DNA of 13,739 nt from Cyclobacteriaceae bacterium. GTDB taxonomy: Bacteria; Bacteroidota; Bacteroidia; Cytophagales; Cyclobacteriaceae. The translations under genes were made by a program, and so were the position numbers. The notes below the pieces were generated by a model. It was not told the origin of the DNA. It saw only the letters and a list, made by a program, of their open reading frames with translations, and searched no databases. Within the stretch, counting starts at the first letter, position 1. Each line of letters opens with the position of its first letter. The DNA lies in contig JAKISE010000088.1 in the NCBI GenBank assembly GCA_021648745.1, positions 1 to 13,739 of the forward strand. Direction: 5' to 3'. This document shows, piece by piece, positions 1 through 7,884 of this stretch.

Positions 1-3000
1 CTCCATCAGTCTGCCTTTTTATTAAAATACCCATATAAAGATGAGTACTTTTTAGTTACCCGAAAGGGTAACGTGTGCACTTCTTTAATTAGTGCAATAT
101 ATAGCTTTTATTGTCCTGATTGTAGCAAAGTAATAGCCCGAAGATTAAATTTTAATACCTATATAATTCGCTCATTATCAGTCTTGCTTATAAAATCTGA
201 ATTGCTGACAAATACACTTTTATCTACTTCATCAAGTAGAAAATACCAACACATTGTAGCCACACCAGGCAATTTTAATATTCAATATGCTGCATCTAAT
301 GGTGAAGGCGTATGGAAATCTATTGATGCAGGTGATAGCTGGACGCTTTCTAATACAGGAATGAGTCCTAGTGGCAGAGTAGAAATTGCTGTTTCGCCTG
401 TTAATACTAATAGGGTATTTGCATCTGCCGAAGGGTCATCAACAGGTTCAGGCTCTGACTTATACGTTTCTACTGATGCAGGAGTTAGTTGGTCGTTGGT
501 AGATGTTTCATTTGGTGGCAGTGCTGCTAATTATTTGCGTAACCAAGGATGGTTTGATAACACAGTTTTATGTTCTCCTTATGACGAAGATGTTGTATAT
601 GTAGGAGGTGTTTCTATATTTAAAGTAGTATTAGGTGCCGGAGGCAGCTCAACAGCAATAAATTATAATGTAGAAGAAAACGGGACAGACACTTTTATGT
701 CGTTTGTAAACTTTGGAGGCGCCATATTTGGAGGTGCTTTAGACATAGGAGATGACGCTAATGACATAAGTGTAGAAATAAGATTTGGCGCAGGCTTATC
801 ACAAAAAGCACACCGATTTACTGTGCCTTCAGGGCAAGGAGCAGGTGTTGCTGATAGTGATTATACGTATCAGGACTATGTAGATGTGCCGTTTGAAGTA
901 TGGGATACTGATGCAAACCGCCAATTAATGGTATCGTTTAGAGATCAACAAGTTGATGGTGTGTTTAATCTTTTTGAATCTAATACAAGTGGTGCTACTG
1001 ATACCCATAGCAGAGAGTATTTATACATTAATAATGTTGATTATAATGCAACTACACCAGATGCCAGTATTGCTGCAAATGGAGGGCATGTTTTTAAAGA
1101 GATGTATTTTTTCTGGCCTGTATTAACACCTGGTGCTACTTGGAATGCGGCAAGTTTGCCTTCTTCAACGCTAAATATTATTGTTACCGAAGTTGATGTA
1201 TTAAATGCAGATACTGATATTGTGACCGACCCTTATAATGATTTTGATGGAACTAATTCGTTTAGCACTTTTGGGGTTGATGTGCACCCTGACCATCACG
1301 AATTAGTAGCGATAAAAGAAGATGATGCAGCTAAAACATTTAGAATTTTACTTTCTACTGATGGTGGCCCTTTTATATCTAAAACATCTGCTAACCCCGG
1401 TGTAACCGAAGGAGATTGGACTATGGTGGGTAACACCTATAATACAGGGCAGTTTTACGGAGCAGACAAAAAGCCTGGAGAAGATGCCTATTTTGGAGGC
1501 TTGCAGGATAACGGTACCTGGCAATCTCCGGTGGGTGCCGATGCCACTACTAATTATAGTTTTAAAATTGGTGGAGATGGGTTTGAAGTACTGTGGAATA
1601 ATAACGACCCTGACAAATTAATTGGAGGCTCGCAATTTAATAATTTCATGAGATCAACCAATGGAGGAGCTTCGTTTGTTAATGCTATCAGTGGGCTAAG
1701 TGGAGATCACCCTTTTATATCAAAATTAGCCAACTCAAAAGCTTTACCGGATGTAATCTATACCGTATCTTCAGCCGGAGTTTTTAAATCCGAAAACTTT
1801 GGTCAAAATTGGAACTTAACTTCCATAACTGATTTTTGGGGTGGAAGCATATTTTTAGATGTAGAGGTATCAAGAGCCAATGCTAATATTGTGTGGGCTG
1901 GTAGTGGAATAAATACGAGTAGTAGAAGAATTCATGTATCTACCGACCAAGGTGCAACATTTACAGAAACAAGTAGTTCATCAGAGGTGTCAGGAAGAAT
2001 TACAAGGCTGGCTTCTCACCCAACTGATCCCAACACAGCTTATGTGTTATTTTCGTTTGCCAAAAGCGCTAAAATTTTAAGAACAAATGATTTAGGAGTA
2101 ACCTGGACAGATATTTCTGGATTTGGAACAAACACTACCAGTAGTACTGGTTTTCCGGATGTTGCTGTGTATTGTTTATATGTACATACAGATAACCCAG
2201 ATATTTTATGGGCTGGTACGGACATCGGTATAGTGGAATCGCTGGATAATGGAGCTACTTGGAATTTGCTTGATAGTAACATGCCCAAAGTAGCTGTTTG
2301 GGATATGAAAGGACAAGATAATCAAATTGTAATTGCTACACATGGTAGAGGCATTTGGACGGCAACAGTAAGTAATTCGCAAACAAATTTTAAAGAAACG
2401 CCTACAATTACAGCTTATGGAACGAGTCCTCAAAAAGAACTAGCCCTTGTATTAAATGTAGCGGAACCTTTTGATTCGATTCGGATATTTATTGATGAAG
2501 TTTATAATACTACCTTGCTTGCTGCAACTGCAGGGGAGTATGTTTTATATTTAGAAGGCATTTCAGCAGGAAACAAAGAGGTTAAAATGATTAATTATTT
2601 TAACGGAGCTCCTTTTCAATCGGAACGATCGCCCGTTGTTGCCTTAAGTATTTTTAATACAGCTACTGAAAGCGGAGTTTTCTTTAATAACCCCTCTAAC
2701 CATATATTAAACGGATTAGGAATTAACCCATTTGAAGAAACCCTTAATCAGGCTTTACAATCGCCTCATAATTACCAAACTAATTCAGAATTATCGAATA
2801 TCTTAAAGCAACCCATTATTGTATCAGGTACTAATTCTATCTTTAATTACAAAGATATAGCTTTAGTGGAGCCTGGAGATGCAGGCTCAAGTTTTGGAGA
2901 GGCTGCCTTTAACGACTATGTGGTGGTTGAGGCAACCAAAGATGGATTAAATTGGATTCCCATTGAAGATGGCTATAATGCAAGTGCCAATTCGAATTGG

Positions 3001-3462
3001 CTAGATGCCTATAATGGAACTCGTGAAATTAACACCTCATTATACATTGACCATGCCATTGATTTAATAGATAATTTTAGTGTTGGAGATACACTTCTAT
3101 TTAGGTTTAGGCTTTTTTCAAATGCACAAAATGTTGGTTGGGGTTGGTCAGTAGATAATATTTATATTCAAACTGAACCACTAGGGTTAGAAAAGCCTTC
3201 AGAAGTAAGTGCTTATCAGGTGTATCCTGTGCCATCCAATGGTAGGTTTACCATAGATTATCAGCTTACAGCAACGAGTGCGGTGAGCTTAGAAATTATG
3301 ACTGTTACAGGTCAAAGAGTTAAGGCCTACGATTTAGGACAAAAACCTTCTGGTGGTTATCGTTTTAAACTGGAAAATTATAATCTTGAAAACGGAGTTT
3401 ATATTTTCTCTCTAAGAACCAATACCGGTATAACTTCACAAAGAGTTTTAGTTTCTAAATAG
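1..3462 (+). CDS. Secreted Asp-box (BNR/sortilin-like) beta-propeller protein with T9SS sorting domain, 5'-partial
   Basis: A large exported protein, probably cell-surface or secreted; its substrate is unknown. Numbering from the GTG at 73, eight Asp-box-like turns (S/T-x-D/N-x-G-x-x-W/F) begin near residues 83, 133, 428, 528, 573, 623, 671 and 723, which marks VPS10/BNR-type propeller blades. Between boxes 2 and 3 lies a segment of about 200 residues without Asp boxes, probably an inserted beta domain. Residues about 1048-1129 (YPVPSNGRF... then LENGVYIFSLRT..., ending VLVSK) are a typical type A T9SS C-terminal sorting domain, cleaved on export in this family. The frame has no stop back to base 1 and no signal peptide is visible, so the gene most likely begins to the left; the GTG at 73 is only a fallback start. 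The first 60 or so residues are unlike the rest: no blade pattern and several cysteines. A terminator follows the stop. The family call is firm; the start is unresolved. Confidence 0.85.
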   Translation, partial: LHQSAFLLKYPYKDEYFLVTRKGNVCTSLISAIYSFYCPDCSKVIARRLNFNTYIIRSLSVLLIKSELLTNTLLSTSSSRKYQHIVATPGNFNIQYAASNGEGVWKSIDAGDSWTLSNTGMSPSGRVEIAVSPVNTNRVFASAEGSSTGSGSDLYVSTDAGVSWSLVDVSFGGSAANYLRNQGWFDNTVLCSPYDEDVVYVGGVSIFKVVLGAGGSSTAINYNVEENGTDTFMSFVNFGGAIFGGALDIGDDANDISVEIRFGAGLSQKAHRFTVPSGQGAGVADSDYTYQDYVDVPFEVWDTDANRQLMVSFRDQQVDGVFNLFESNTSGATDTHSREYLYINNVDYNATTPDASIAANGGHVFKEMYFFWPVLTPGATWNAASLPSSTLNIIVTEVDVLNADTDIVTDPYNDFDGTNSFSTFGVDVHPDHHELVAIKEDDAAKTFRILLSTDGGPFISKTSANPGVTEGDWTMVGNTYNTGQFYGADKKPGEDAYFGGLQDNGTWQSPVGADATTNYSFKIGGDGFEVLWNNNDPDKLIGGSQFNNFMRSTNGGASFVNAISGLSGDHPFISKLANSKALPDVIYTVSSAGVFKSENFGQNWNLTSITDFWGGSIFLDVEVSRANANIVWAGSGINTSSRRIHVSTDQGATFTETSSSSEVSGRITRLASHPTDPNTAYVLFSFAKSAKILRTNDLGVTWTDISGFGTNTTSSTGFPDVAVYCLYVHTDNPDILWAGTDIGIVESLDNGATWNLLDSNMPKVAVWDMKGQDNQIVIATHGRGIWTATVSNSQTNFKETPTITAYGTSPQKELALVLNVAEPFDSIRIFIDEVYNTTLLAATAGEYVLYLEGISAGNKEVKMINYFNGAPFQSERSPVVALSIFNTATESGVFFNNPSNHILNGLGINPFEETLNQALQSPHNYQTNSELSNILKQPIIVSGTNSIFNYKDIALVEPGDAGSSFGEAAFNDYVVVEATKDGLNWIPIEDGYNASANSNWLDAYNGTREINTSLYIDHAIDLIDNFSVGDTLLFRFRLFSNAQNVGWGWSVDNIYIQTEPLGLEKPSEVSAYQVYPVPSNGRFTIDYQLTATSAVSLEIMTVTGQRVKAYDLGQKPSGGYRFKLENYNLENGVYIFSLRTNTGITSQRVLVSK

Positions 3463-3482
3463 AACCTTAAGTTACATAAATT

Positions 3483-3521
3483 AAGAAAGCCTAAGGAAGA
3501 ATTTCCTTAGGCTTTCTTTTT
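3483..3521 (+). terminator. Strong rho-independent terminator
   Basis: A perfect 16-bp stem pairs 3483-3498 with 3503-3518 around a 4-nt loop (GAAT). The stem contains the GC-rich core GCCTAAGG and runs into a T-rich tail through 3521. It lies 20 bp after the stop of the secreted-protein gene and before the methionine leader, so it separates the two transcription units. Confidence 0.9.
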
Positions 3522-3560
3522 GTATCATTCTATACTCTTTCTTTTCTAACCTTAATTCTG

Positions 3561-3568
3561 TTCCTTTG
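3561..3568 (+). promoter_or_regulatory. Possible Bacteroidota -7 promoter element for the met operon
   Basis: TTCCTTTG matches the Bacteroidota -7 consensus TAnnTTTG at all but one fixed base. It lies 5 bp before the first base of riboswitch helix P1 (3574), where a transcription start would be expected. No clear TTG -33 element is seen upstream, so the call rests on position as much as on sequence. Confidence 0.35.
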
Positions 3569-3573
3569 TACAA

Positions 3574-3673
3574 CTTATCAAGAAAGACGGAGGGATGGGC
3601 CCTGAGATGTCTTAGCAACCTTGGCAAACTTGGTGCTAATTCCCATTTTCGCAAATAGCGGGATAAAGATGAG
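3574..3673 (+). ncRNA. SAM-I (S-box) riboswitch
   Basis: The conserved S-box blocks occur in order: CTTATCaagaaag (3574-3586, 5' strand of P1 and junction), GGAGGGAtGGGCCC (3589-3602), the TGAGATG kink-turn segment, CTTAGCAACC (3611-3620), GGTGCTAATTCC (3632-3643) and GGATAAAGATGAG (3661-3673, 3' strand of P1). P1 pairs 3574-3579 with 3662-3668 with one bulged A. The element lies directly upstream of metH and metF, the classic regulon of this riboswitch: SAM binding should lower expression. There is no terminator hairpin with a U-run between the aptamer and the start codon at 3730. A competing helix can form instead: 3663-3668 with 3705-3710 and 3669-3673 with 3695-3699. Control is therefore probably at translation or by another factor. 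Confidence 0.93.
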
Positions 3674-3729
3674 TTGAGCAATACGCTTACACCTCTCATT
3701 CTTTCTTTATAAGCTTAATTATAGATGGA

Positions 3730-4716
3730 ATGGATATAAGAGAAATACTAAAAGAACGAATCCTTGTACTAGACGGTGCCATGGGTACAATGATTCAGCG
3801 GTTTAAGTTAACCGAAGAAGATTTTAGAGGCAAGCGATTTAAAAATCATTGGAAACCACTGCAGGGTAATAATGATTTGTTAGCACTTACTAGACCAGAT
3901 GTATTAAGGTCAATACATGCTGAGTATTTTGAAGCAGGGGCTGATATTGCAGAAACAAATACGTTTAGTGGAACTAGTATTGCTCAAGCAGATTACGATT
4001 TGCAAGAAGCAGTTTATGACATCAATTATTTGTCAGCAAAGTTGGCGAAAGAAGTAGCCGATGAGTTTACAGCTAAAGAACCACATAAGCCTCGCTTTGT
4101 GGCTGGTTCTATGGGACCAACCAACCGAACAGCTTCCTTATCACCAGATGTAAATCGTCCCGGTTTTAGGGCAATAACATTCGATGAGCTAAAGGACGCT
4201 TATAAAGAGCAAGCCAGAGGCTTAATTGAAGGTGGCGCTGATTTATTATTAGTAGAAACAGTTTTTGACACGCTAAATGCCAAGGCTGCTTTATTCGGAA
4301 TCCAAGAAGTATTTGATGAGCTAAATAAAGAAATTCCTATTATGGTTTCTGGAACCATTACAGATGCTAGTGGAAGAACCCTTTCTGGTCAAACTACGGA
4401 GGCCTTTTTAACATCAGTGTCGCATATGCCTTTGCTCAGTATCGGGCTTAATTGTGCCCTTGGCGCCAAAGAAATGAGGCAATACTTGCAGATATTGGAC
4501 AAGAAAGCCCCTTTTATGGTAAGTGCTCACCCTAATGCCGGCTTACCCAATGAATTTGGTGAGTACGATGAAACCCCAGAACTAATGGGTTCGCAAATTG
4601 AAGACTTTTTAAATGATGGGATTCTAAATATTGTCGGAGGCTGTTGTGGTACTACTCCGGATCACATTCGTGTGATTGCGGATTTGGCTGCACAGCATAG
4701 CCCACGAATGAATTAA
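3730..4716 (+). CDS. metH: Methionine synthase, homocysteine-binding (zinc) half
   Basis: A stand-alone homocysteine S-methyltransferase domain of 328 residues, equal to the N-terminal module of cobalamin-dependent MetH. It activates homocysteine on zinc so that it can take the methyl group from methylcobalamin carried by the next protein. Visible marks are the start LDGAMGTMIQ (about 14-23), ADIAETNTFSG, and three zinc-ligand cysteines: C242 in GLNCALG and C305/C306 in GGCCGTTPDHI. Their spacing matches E. coli MetH (C247, C310, C311). It ends where the folate domain of a full-length MetH would begin, and only 19 bp separate it from that gene. An ATG at 3725 opens a 4-codon frame that stops at 3739 and overlaps this start; the ATG at 3730 gives the family's usual N-terminus. 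Expression should be controlled by the SAM-I riboswitch just upstream. Confidence 0.95.
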   Translation: MDIREILKERILVLDGAMGTMIQRFKLTEEDFRGKRFKNHWKPLQGNNDLLALTRPDVLRSIHAEYFEAGADIAETNTFSGTSIAQADYDLQEAVYDINYLSAKLAKEVADEFTAKEPHKPRFVAGSMGPTNRTASLSPDVNRPGFRAITFDELKDAYKEQARGLIEGGADLLLVETVFDTLNAKAALFGIQEVFDELNKEIPIMVSGTITDASGRTLSGQTTEAFLTSVSHMPLLSIGLNCALGAKEMRQYLQILDKKAPFMVSAHPNAGLPNEFGEYDETPELMGSQIEDFLNDGILNIVGGCCGTTPDHIRVIADLAAQHSPRMN

Positions 4717-4735
4717 CAATTAACAATTTTTAATT

Positions 4736-7408
4736 ATGGCATTCAAAAAAAATACACCTCTAGTTTTAAGCGGTCTCGAACCCCTCGTAATAACCCCTGA
4801 ATCTAATTTTGTAAATGTTGGTGAGCGAACTAATGTAACAGGCTCTAAGAAATTTTTGAGATTAATTAAAGAAGAGAACTTCGAAGAAGCACTTTCTGTT
4901 GCTCGTGAGCAAGTAGAAAATGGTGCTCAAATCATTGATGTAAATATGGATGAAGGCCTCATCGATGGCAAAGCAGCCATGGTTCTGTTCCTTAATTTAA
5001 TTGCTTCTGAGCCCGATATTTCTAGAGTGCCCATTATGATTGATTCTTCCAAGTGGGAAATTATTGAAGCAGGCTTAAAATGTGTGCAAGGAAAAGGAGT
5101 TGTTAACTCCATCAGTTTAAAATCGGGGGAAGAGGAGTTCGTTTACCAAGCTACACAAATAAAACGGTATGGTGCTGCGGTAATCGTAATGGCTTTTGAT
5201 GAAGATGGACAAGCAGATAATTATGATCGAAGAATTGAAATTTGTGAACGTGCCTATCGAATCCTAGTTGATCAAGTGAAATTTGCGCCTCAAGACATCA
5301 TCTTTGATCCTAATATTTTTCCTGTGGCTACAGGAATGGACGAGCACCGTAATAATGCGGTTGACTTTTTCAATGCTACTAAATGGATAAAAGAAAATTT
5401 GCCAGGAGCAAAAATTAGTGGAGGCGTGAGTAATGTGTCCTTCTCATTTAGAGGGAATAATGCCGTTCGAGAAGCGATGCACTCTGCTTTTTTATACCAC
5501 GCCATAAAAAATGGAATGGATATGGGCATTGTAAATCCTGCAATGTTGGAGGTATATGATGAAATTCCTAAAGACTTATTGGAGCATGTAGAAGATGTGC
5601 TTTTAAACCGAAGAGATGATGCCACAGAGAGGCTATTGGATTTTGCTCAAACTGTAACAGGTTCTGCAAAGCAGCGGGTGGTAGATGATTCTTGGCGTGA
5701 AGAAAAGGTGGAAGATCGATTAAGTCATGCCCTTGTAAAAGGAATTACTGAGCATATAGATGACGATACAGAAGAAGCCCGTAAGAATTTCGACCAACCT
5801 TTAGAGGTGATTGAAGGCCCTTTAATGAATGGGATGAACACCGTTGGTGATCTTTTTGGCTCAGGAAAAATGTTTTTACCTCAAGTGGTAAAAAGTGCTC
5901 GTGTAATGAAAAAGGCAGTTTCTTATTTATTGCCATACCTTGAAGCCGCCAAACAAGCGGGTGCTCGGTCTCAATCTAAAATATTGCTGGCTACCGTAAA
6001 AGGCGATGTGCACGATATTGGTAAAAATATTGTAGGCGTAGTATTGGCTTGCAATAATTATAAAATTGTTGATTTAGGGGTAATGGTGCCGGCTGATAAA
6101 ATTCTGCAAGCCGCCAAGGAACAAGACGTTGACATTATTGGTTTGAGTGGATTAATTACGCCTTCTTTGGATGAAATGGTGTATGTAGCAAAAGAGATGG
6201 AGCGAGAAGGGTTTAAAATCCCTCTTTTGATTGGTGGAGCCACCACAAGTAGGATTCATACTGCTGTTAAGGTCGACCCTGAATACAGTGGCCCTGTACT
6301 TCACGTACACGATGCATCTCGAAGTGTGCCTGTGGCTGGTGAATTACTTAAAAACGATACATTTTTTACGTCCATTAAGGAAGAATACAAAACACTTCGA
6401 GAAAATTATTTAGCCAAACGAGAAGTGAAGGCTCTTCCTCCCATTGAGAAAGCCATTGCCAATAAACAAGTAGTCGATTGGAGTAACCAAGAGAGGTTAA
6501 CTCCTAACTTTATTGGTACCAAAGTATTCGAAAATTACCCTTTAAAAGAAATAAGAAGTTTTATTGATTGGTCACCATTTTTTAATACGTGGATGTTGAA
6601 AGGGAAATACCCTAAAATATTGAAAGATGAAGTGGTTGGAGAAGAAGCAACAAAATTATTTGAGGAGGCTAACACTTTACTTGATGATATTATTTCAGAA
6701 AATAGCTTAACAGCGAAGGCCGTAATAGGAATTTATCCTGCTGAAAGTAAAAACGAAATGATTGATGTTTTTGGTGATGAAGCTAAGCAAAACAAACAGG
6801 CTACATTACATTTCTTGCGTCAGCAAAATAAAAAAGGAGAAGGAAGATTTAACAATAGCTTAGCTGATTATGTAGCTCCTACTTCTGCACAAAACGGAGG
6901 TTTTATTGGTGGTTTTGCAGTTACAACAGGCTTAGGTATTGAAAAACTGATTGAAAAGTTTGAAAAGGACCACGATGATTACCATATTATTATGGTAAAG
7001 GCGTTGGCGGATCGGTTAGCAGAGGCCTTCGCAGAGCTTATGCACACCAAGGTTCGAAAAGAACTTTGGGGCTATGCTCCGGAGGAGAAGTTAGATAATG
7101 ATTCATTAATAAATGAGTCCTATCAAGGTATTCGCCCTGCACCGGGCTATCCTGCTTGCCCTGACCATACCGAAAAGCGAACTTTGTTTGATTTATTGGA
7201 AGTGGAGAAAAATACGGGTATTGAGTTAACAGAAAGCTTTGCGATGTACCCAGCTGCATCGGTAAGTGGATTTTATTTTGCACACCCTGATGCTCGGTAT
7301 TTTGGAGTAGGTAAAATTGGTAAAGACCAAGTGGAGGCCTATGCTAAGCGTAAAGGAATTAACCTAGAAGAAGCTGAAAAATGGCTAAAGCCAAACCTTA
7401 ATTACTGA
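4736..7408 (+). CDS. metH: Methionine synthase, folate/cobalamin/reactivation half
   Basis: An 890-residue protein corresponding to E. coli MetH from about residue 335 to the end. Domains in order: pterin-binding TIM barrel (about 20-290, with NVGERTNVTGSKKF at 27-40 and IIDVNMDEG); cobalamin cap (about 330-400, GMNTVGDLFGSGKMFLPQVV from 366); Rossmann B12 domain with the D424-x-H426-x-x-G429 motif, whose His is the lower cobalt ligand, then GLSGLITPS and GGATTSRIHT; and the SAM-dependent reactivation domain (about 560-890), with RPAPGYPACPDH from R800 and YPAASVSGFYFAHPDARYF. All key residues are present. It moves methyl from 5-methyl-THF to cob(I)alamin and then to homocysteine held by the upstream protein. 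The split after the homocysteine domain looks ancestral rather than a broken gene, because both parts have proper ends and neither is frameshifted. A 16-bp inverted-repeat arm begins one base after the stop. Confidence 0.96.
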   Translation: MAFKKNTPLVLSGLEPLVITPESNFVNVGERTNVTGSKKFLRLIKEENFEEALSVAREQVENGAQIIDVNMDEGLIDGKAAMVLFLNLIASEPDISRVPIMIDSSKWEIIEAGLKCVQGKGVVNSISLKSGEEEFVYQATQIKRYGAAVIVMAFDEDGQADNYDRRIEICERAYRILVDQVKFAPQDIIFDPNIFPVATGMDEHRNNAVDFFNATKWIKENLPGAKISGGVSNVSFSFRGNNAVREAMHSAFLYHAIKNGMDMGIVNPAMLEVYDEIPKDLLEHVEDVLLNRRDDATERLLDFAQTVTGSAKQRVVDDSWREEKVEDRLSHALVKGITEHIDDDTEEARKNFDQPLEVIEGPLMNGMNTVGDLFGSGKMFLPQVVKSARVMKKAVSYLLPYLEAAKQAGARSQSKILLATVKGDVHDIGKNIVGVVLACNNYKIVDLGVMVPADKILQAAKEQDVDIIGLSGLITPSLDEMVYVAKEMEREGFKIPLLIGGATTSRIHTAVKVDPEYSGPVLHVHDASRSVPVAGELLKNDTFFTSIKEEYKTLRENYLAKREVKALPPIEKAIANKQVVDWSNQERLTPNFIGTKVFENYPLKEIRSFIDWSPFFNTWMLKGKYPKILKDEVVGEEATKLFEEANTLLDDIISENSLTAKAVIGIYPAESKNEMIDVFGDEAKQNKQATLHFLRQQNKKGEGRFNNSLADYVAPTSAQNGGFIGGFAVTTGLGIEKLIEKFEKDHDDYHIIMVKALADRLAEAFAELMHTKVRKELWGYAPEEKLDNDSLINESYQGIRPAPGYPACPDHTEKRTLFDLLEVEKNTGIELTESFAMYPAASVSGFYFAHPDARYFGVGKIGKDQVEAYAKRKGINLEEAEKWLKPNLNY

Positions 7409-7862
7409 TAGTGTTTTGGTGTTGGAGTTGCTTAGTTTAATAGTTAAAATATGAAATTATGCCTAAAATTGAAAAATTTGAAGACTTAGATTGTTGGAAG
7501 GAAGCAAGAGTTTTGGTGAAATTGATTTATGAAGAATGCGATAAAGGAAATCTAGCAAAAGACTTTGATACCAAGAGCCAGTTAAAACGAGCGGCTTTAT
7601 CCATTATGAATAATATTGCAGAGGGTTTCGCACGCAAAAGCAATAAAGAGTTTATTCGCTTTCTTGATTTTTCAAATGCATCTGCTGCGGAGGTAAAAAG
7701 TATGCTGTATATCCTTGAAGATGTAAAATATTTAGACCTAGAAACTGTAGGGGAATATCATAATAAGGTCGATGTAACAAGAAAATTAATATTAGGACTT
7801 ATTCGATACTTACGAACTAAATTGTAAGACAACGTTTAGGAAACCACAACACTAAAACACTA
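7409..7862 (+). mobile_element. IVS-like insert: four-helix-bundle gene inside terminal inverted repeats
   Basis: The left arm (7409-7424, TAGTGTTTTGGTGTTG) pairs along its full 16 bp with the right arm (7847-7862, CAACACTAAAACACTA), with one G-U wobble in RNA. The arms bracket only the four-helix-bundle gene. The left arm starts one base after the metH stop and the right arm ends 22 bp before the metF start. Intervening sequences in bacterial 23S rRNA have this plan: a long terminal stem that RNase III removes, around an S23/IVP gene. Here the unit sits inside a protein-coding operon. No target duplication or transposase is seen, so mobility is an inference. Confidence 0.5.
7459..7827 (+). 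CDS. Four-helix-bundle protein (23S rRNA-intervening-sequence protein family)
   Basis: A 122-residue helical protein of the S23/IVP four-helix-bundle family. The signature RAALSIMNNIAEGF (44-57), then FIRFLDFSNASAAEVKSML (65-83) and a C-terminal amphipathic helix (about 95-119), is typical in sequence and length. Family members are encoded in 23S rRNA intervening sequences and, as Avd, assist diversity-generating retroelements; the function of free-standing copies is not known. No reverse transcriptase or template/variable repeat is present, so a retroelement role is not supported. It lies between metH and metF in the same direction, flanked by an inverted repeat, and has no obvious metabolic link to its neighbours. 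The start ATG at 7459 fits the family N-terminus; an out-of-frame ATG lies 8 bp upstream. Confidence 0.9.
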   Translation: MPKIEKFEDLDCWKEARVLVKLIYEECDKGNLAKDFDTKSQLKRAALSIMNNIAEGFARKSNKEFIRFLDFSNASAAEVKSMLYILEDVKYLDLETVGEYHNKVDVTRKLILGLIRYLRTKL

Positions 7863-7884
7863 CCCAACTATAACACCAATTTTT

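Noticed and set aside
2040..2433. Two minus-strand open frames inside the propeller gene
   Set aside because: They overlap a well-supported gene entirely and have no family features.
3481..3699. Open frame of 72 codons on the minus strand across the met leader
   Set aside because: It covers the terminator and the SAM-I riboswitch, both well supported by structure; it has no protein-like pattern.
5290..5625. Minus-strand frame of 111 codons inside metH, and similar frames at 4927, 5745, 6058 and 7038
   Set aside because: They are shadows of a coding region with intact family motifs in the other frame.
6231..6413. Plus-strand 60-codon frame within metH
   Set aside because: It lies wholly within the cobalamin and reactivation domains of metH in another frame.
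7459..7827. Four-helix-bundle protein as an Avd factor of a diversity-generating retroelement
   Set aside because: No reverse transcriptase and no template/variable repeat pair in the window.
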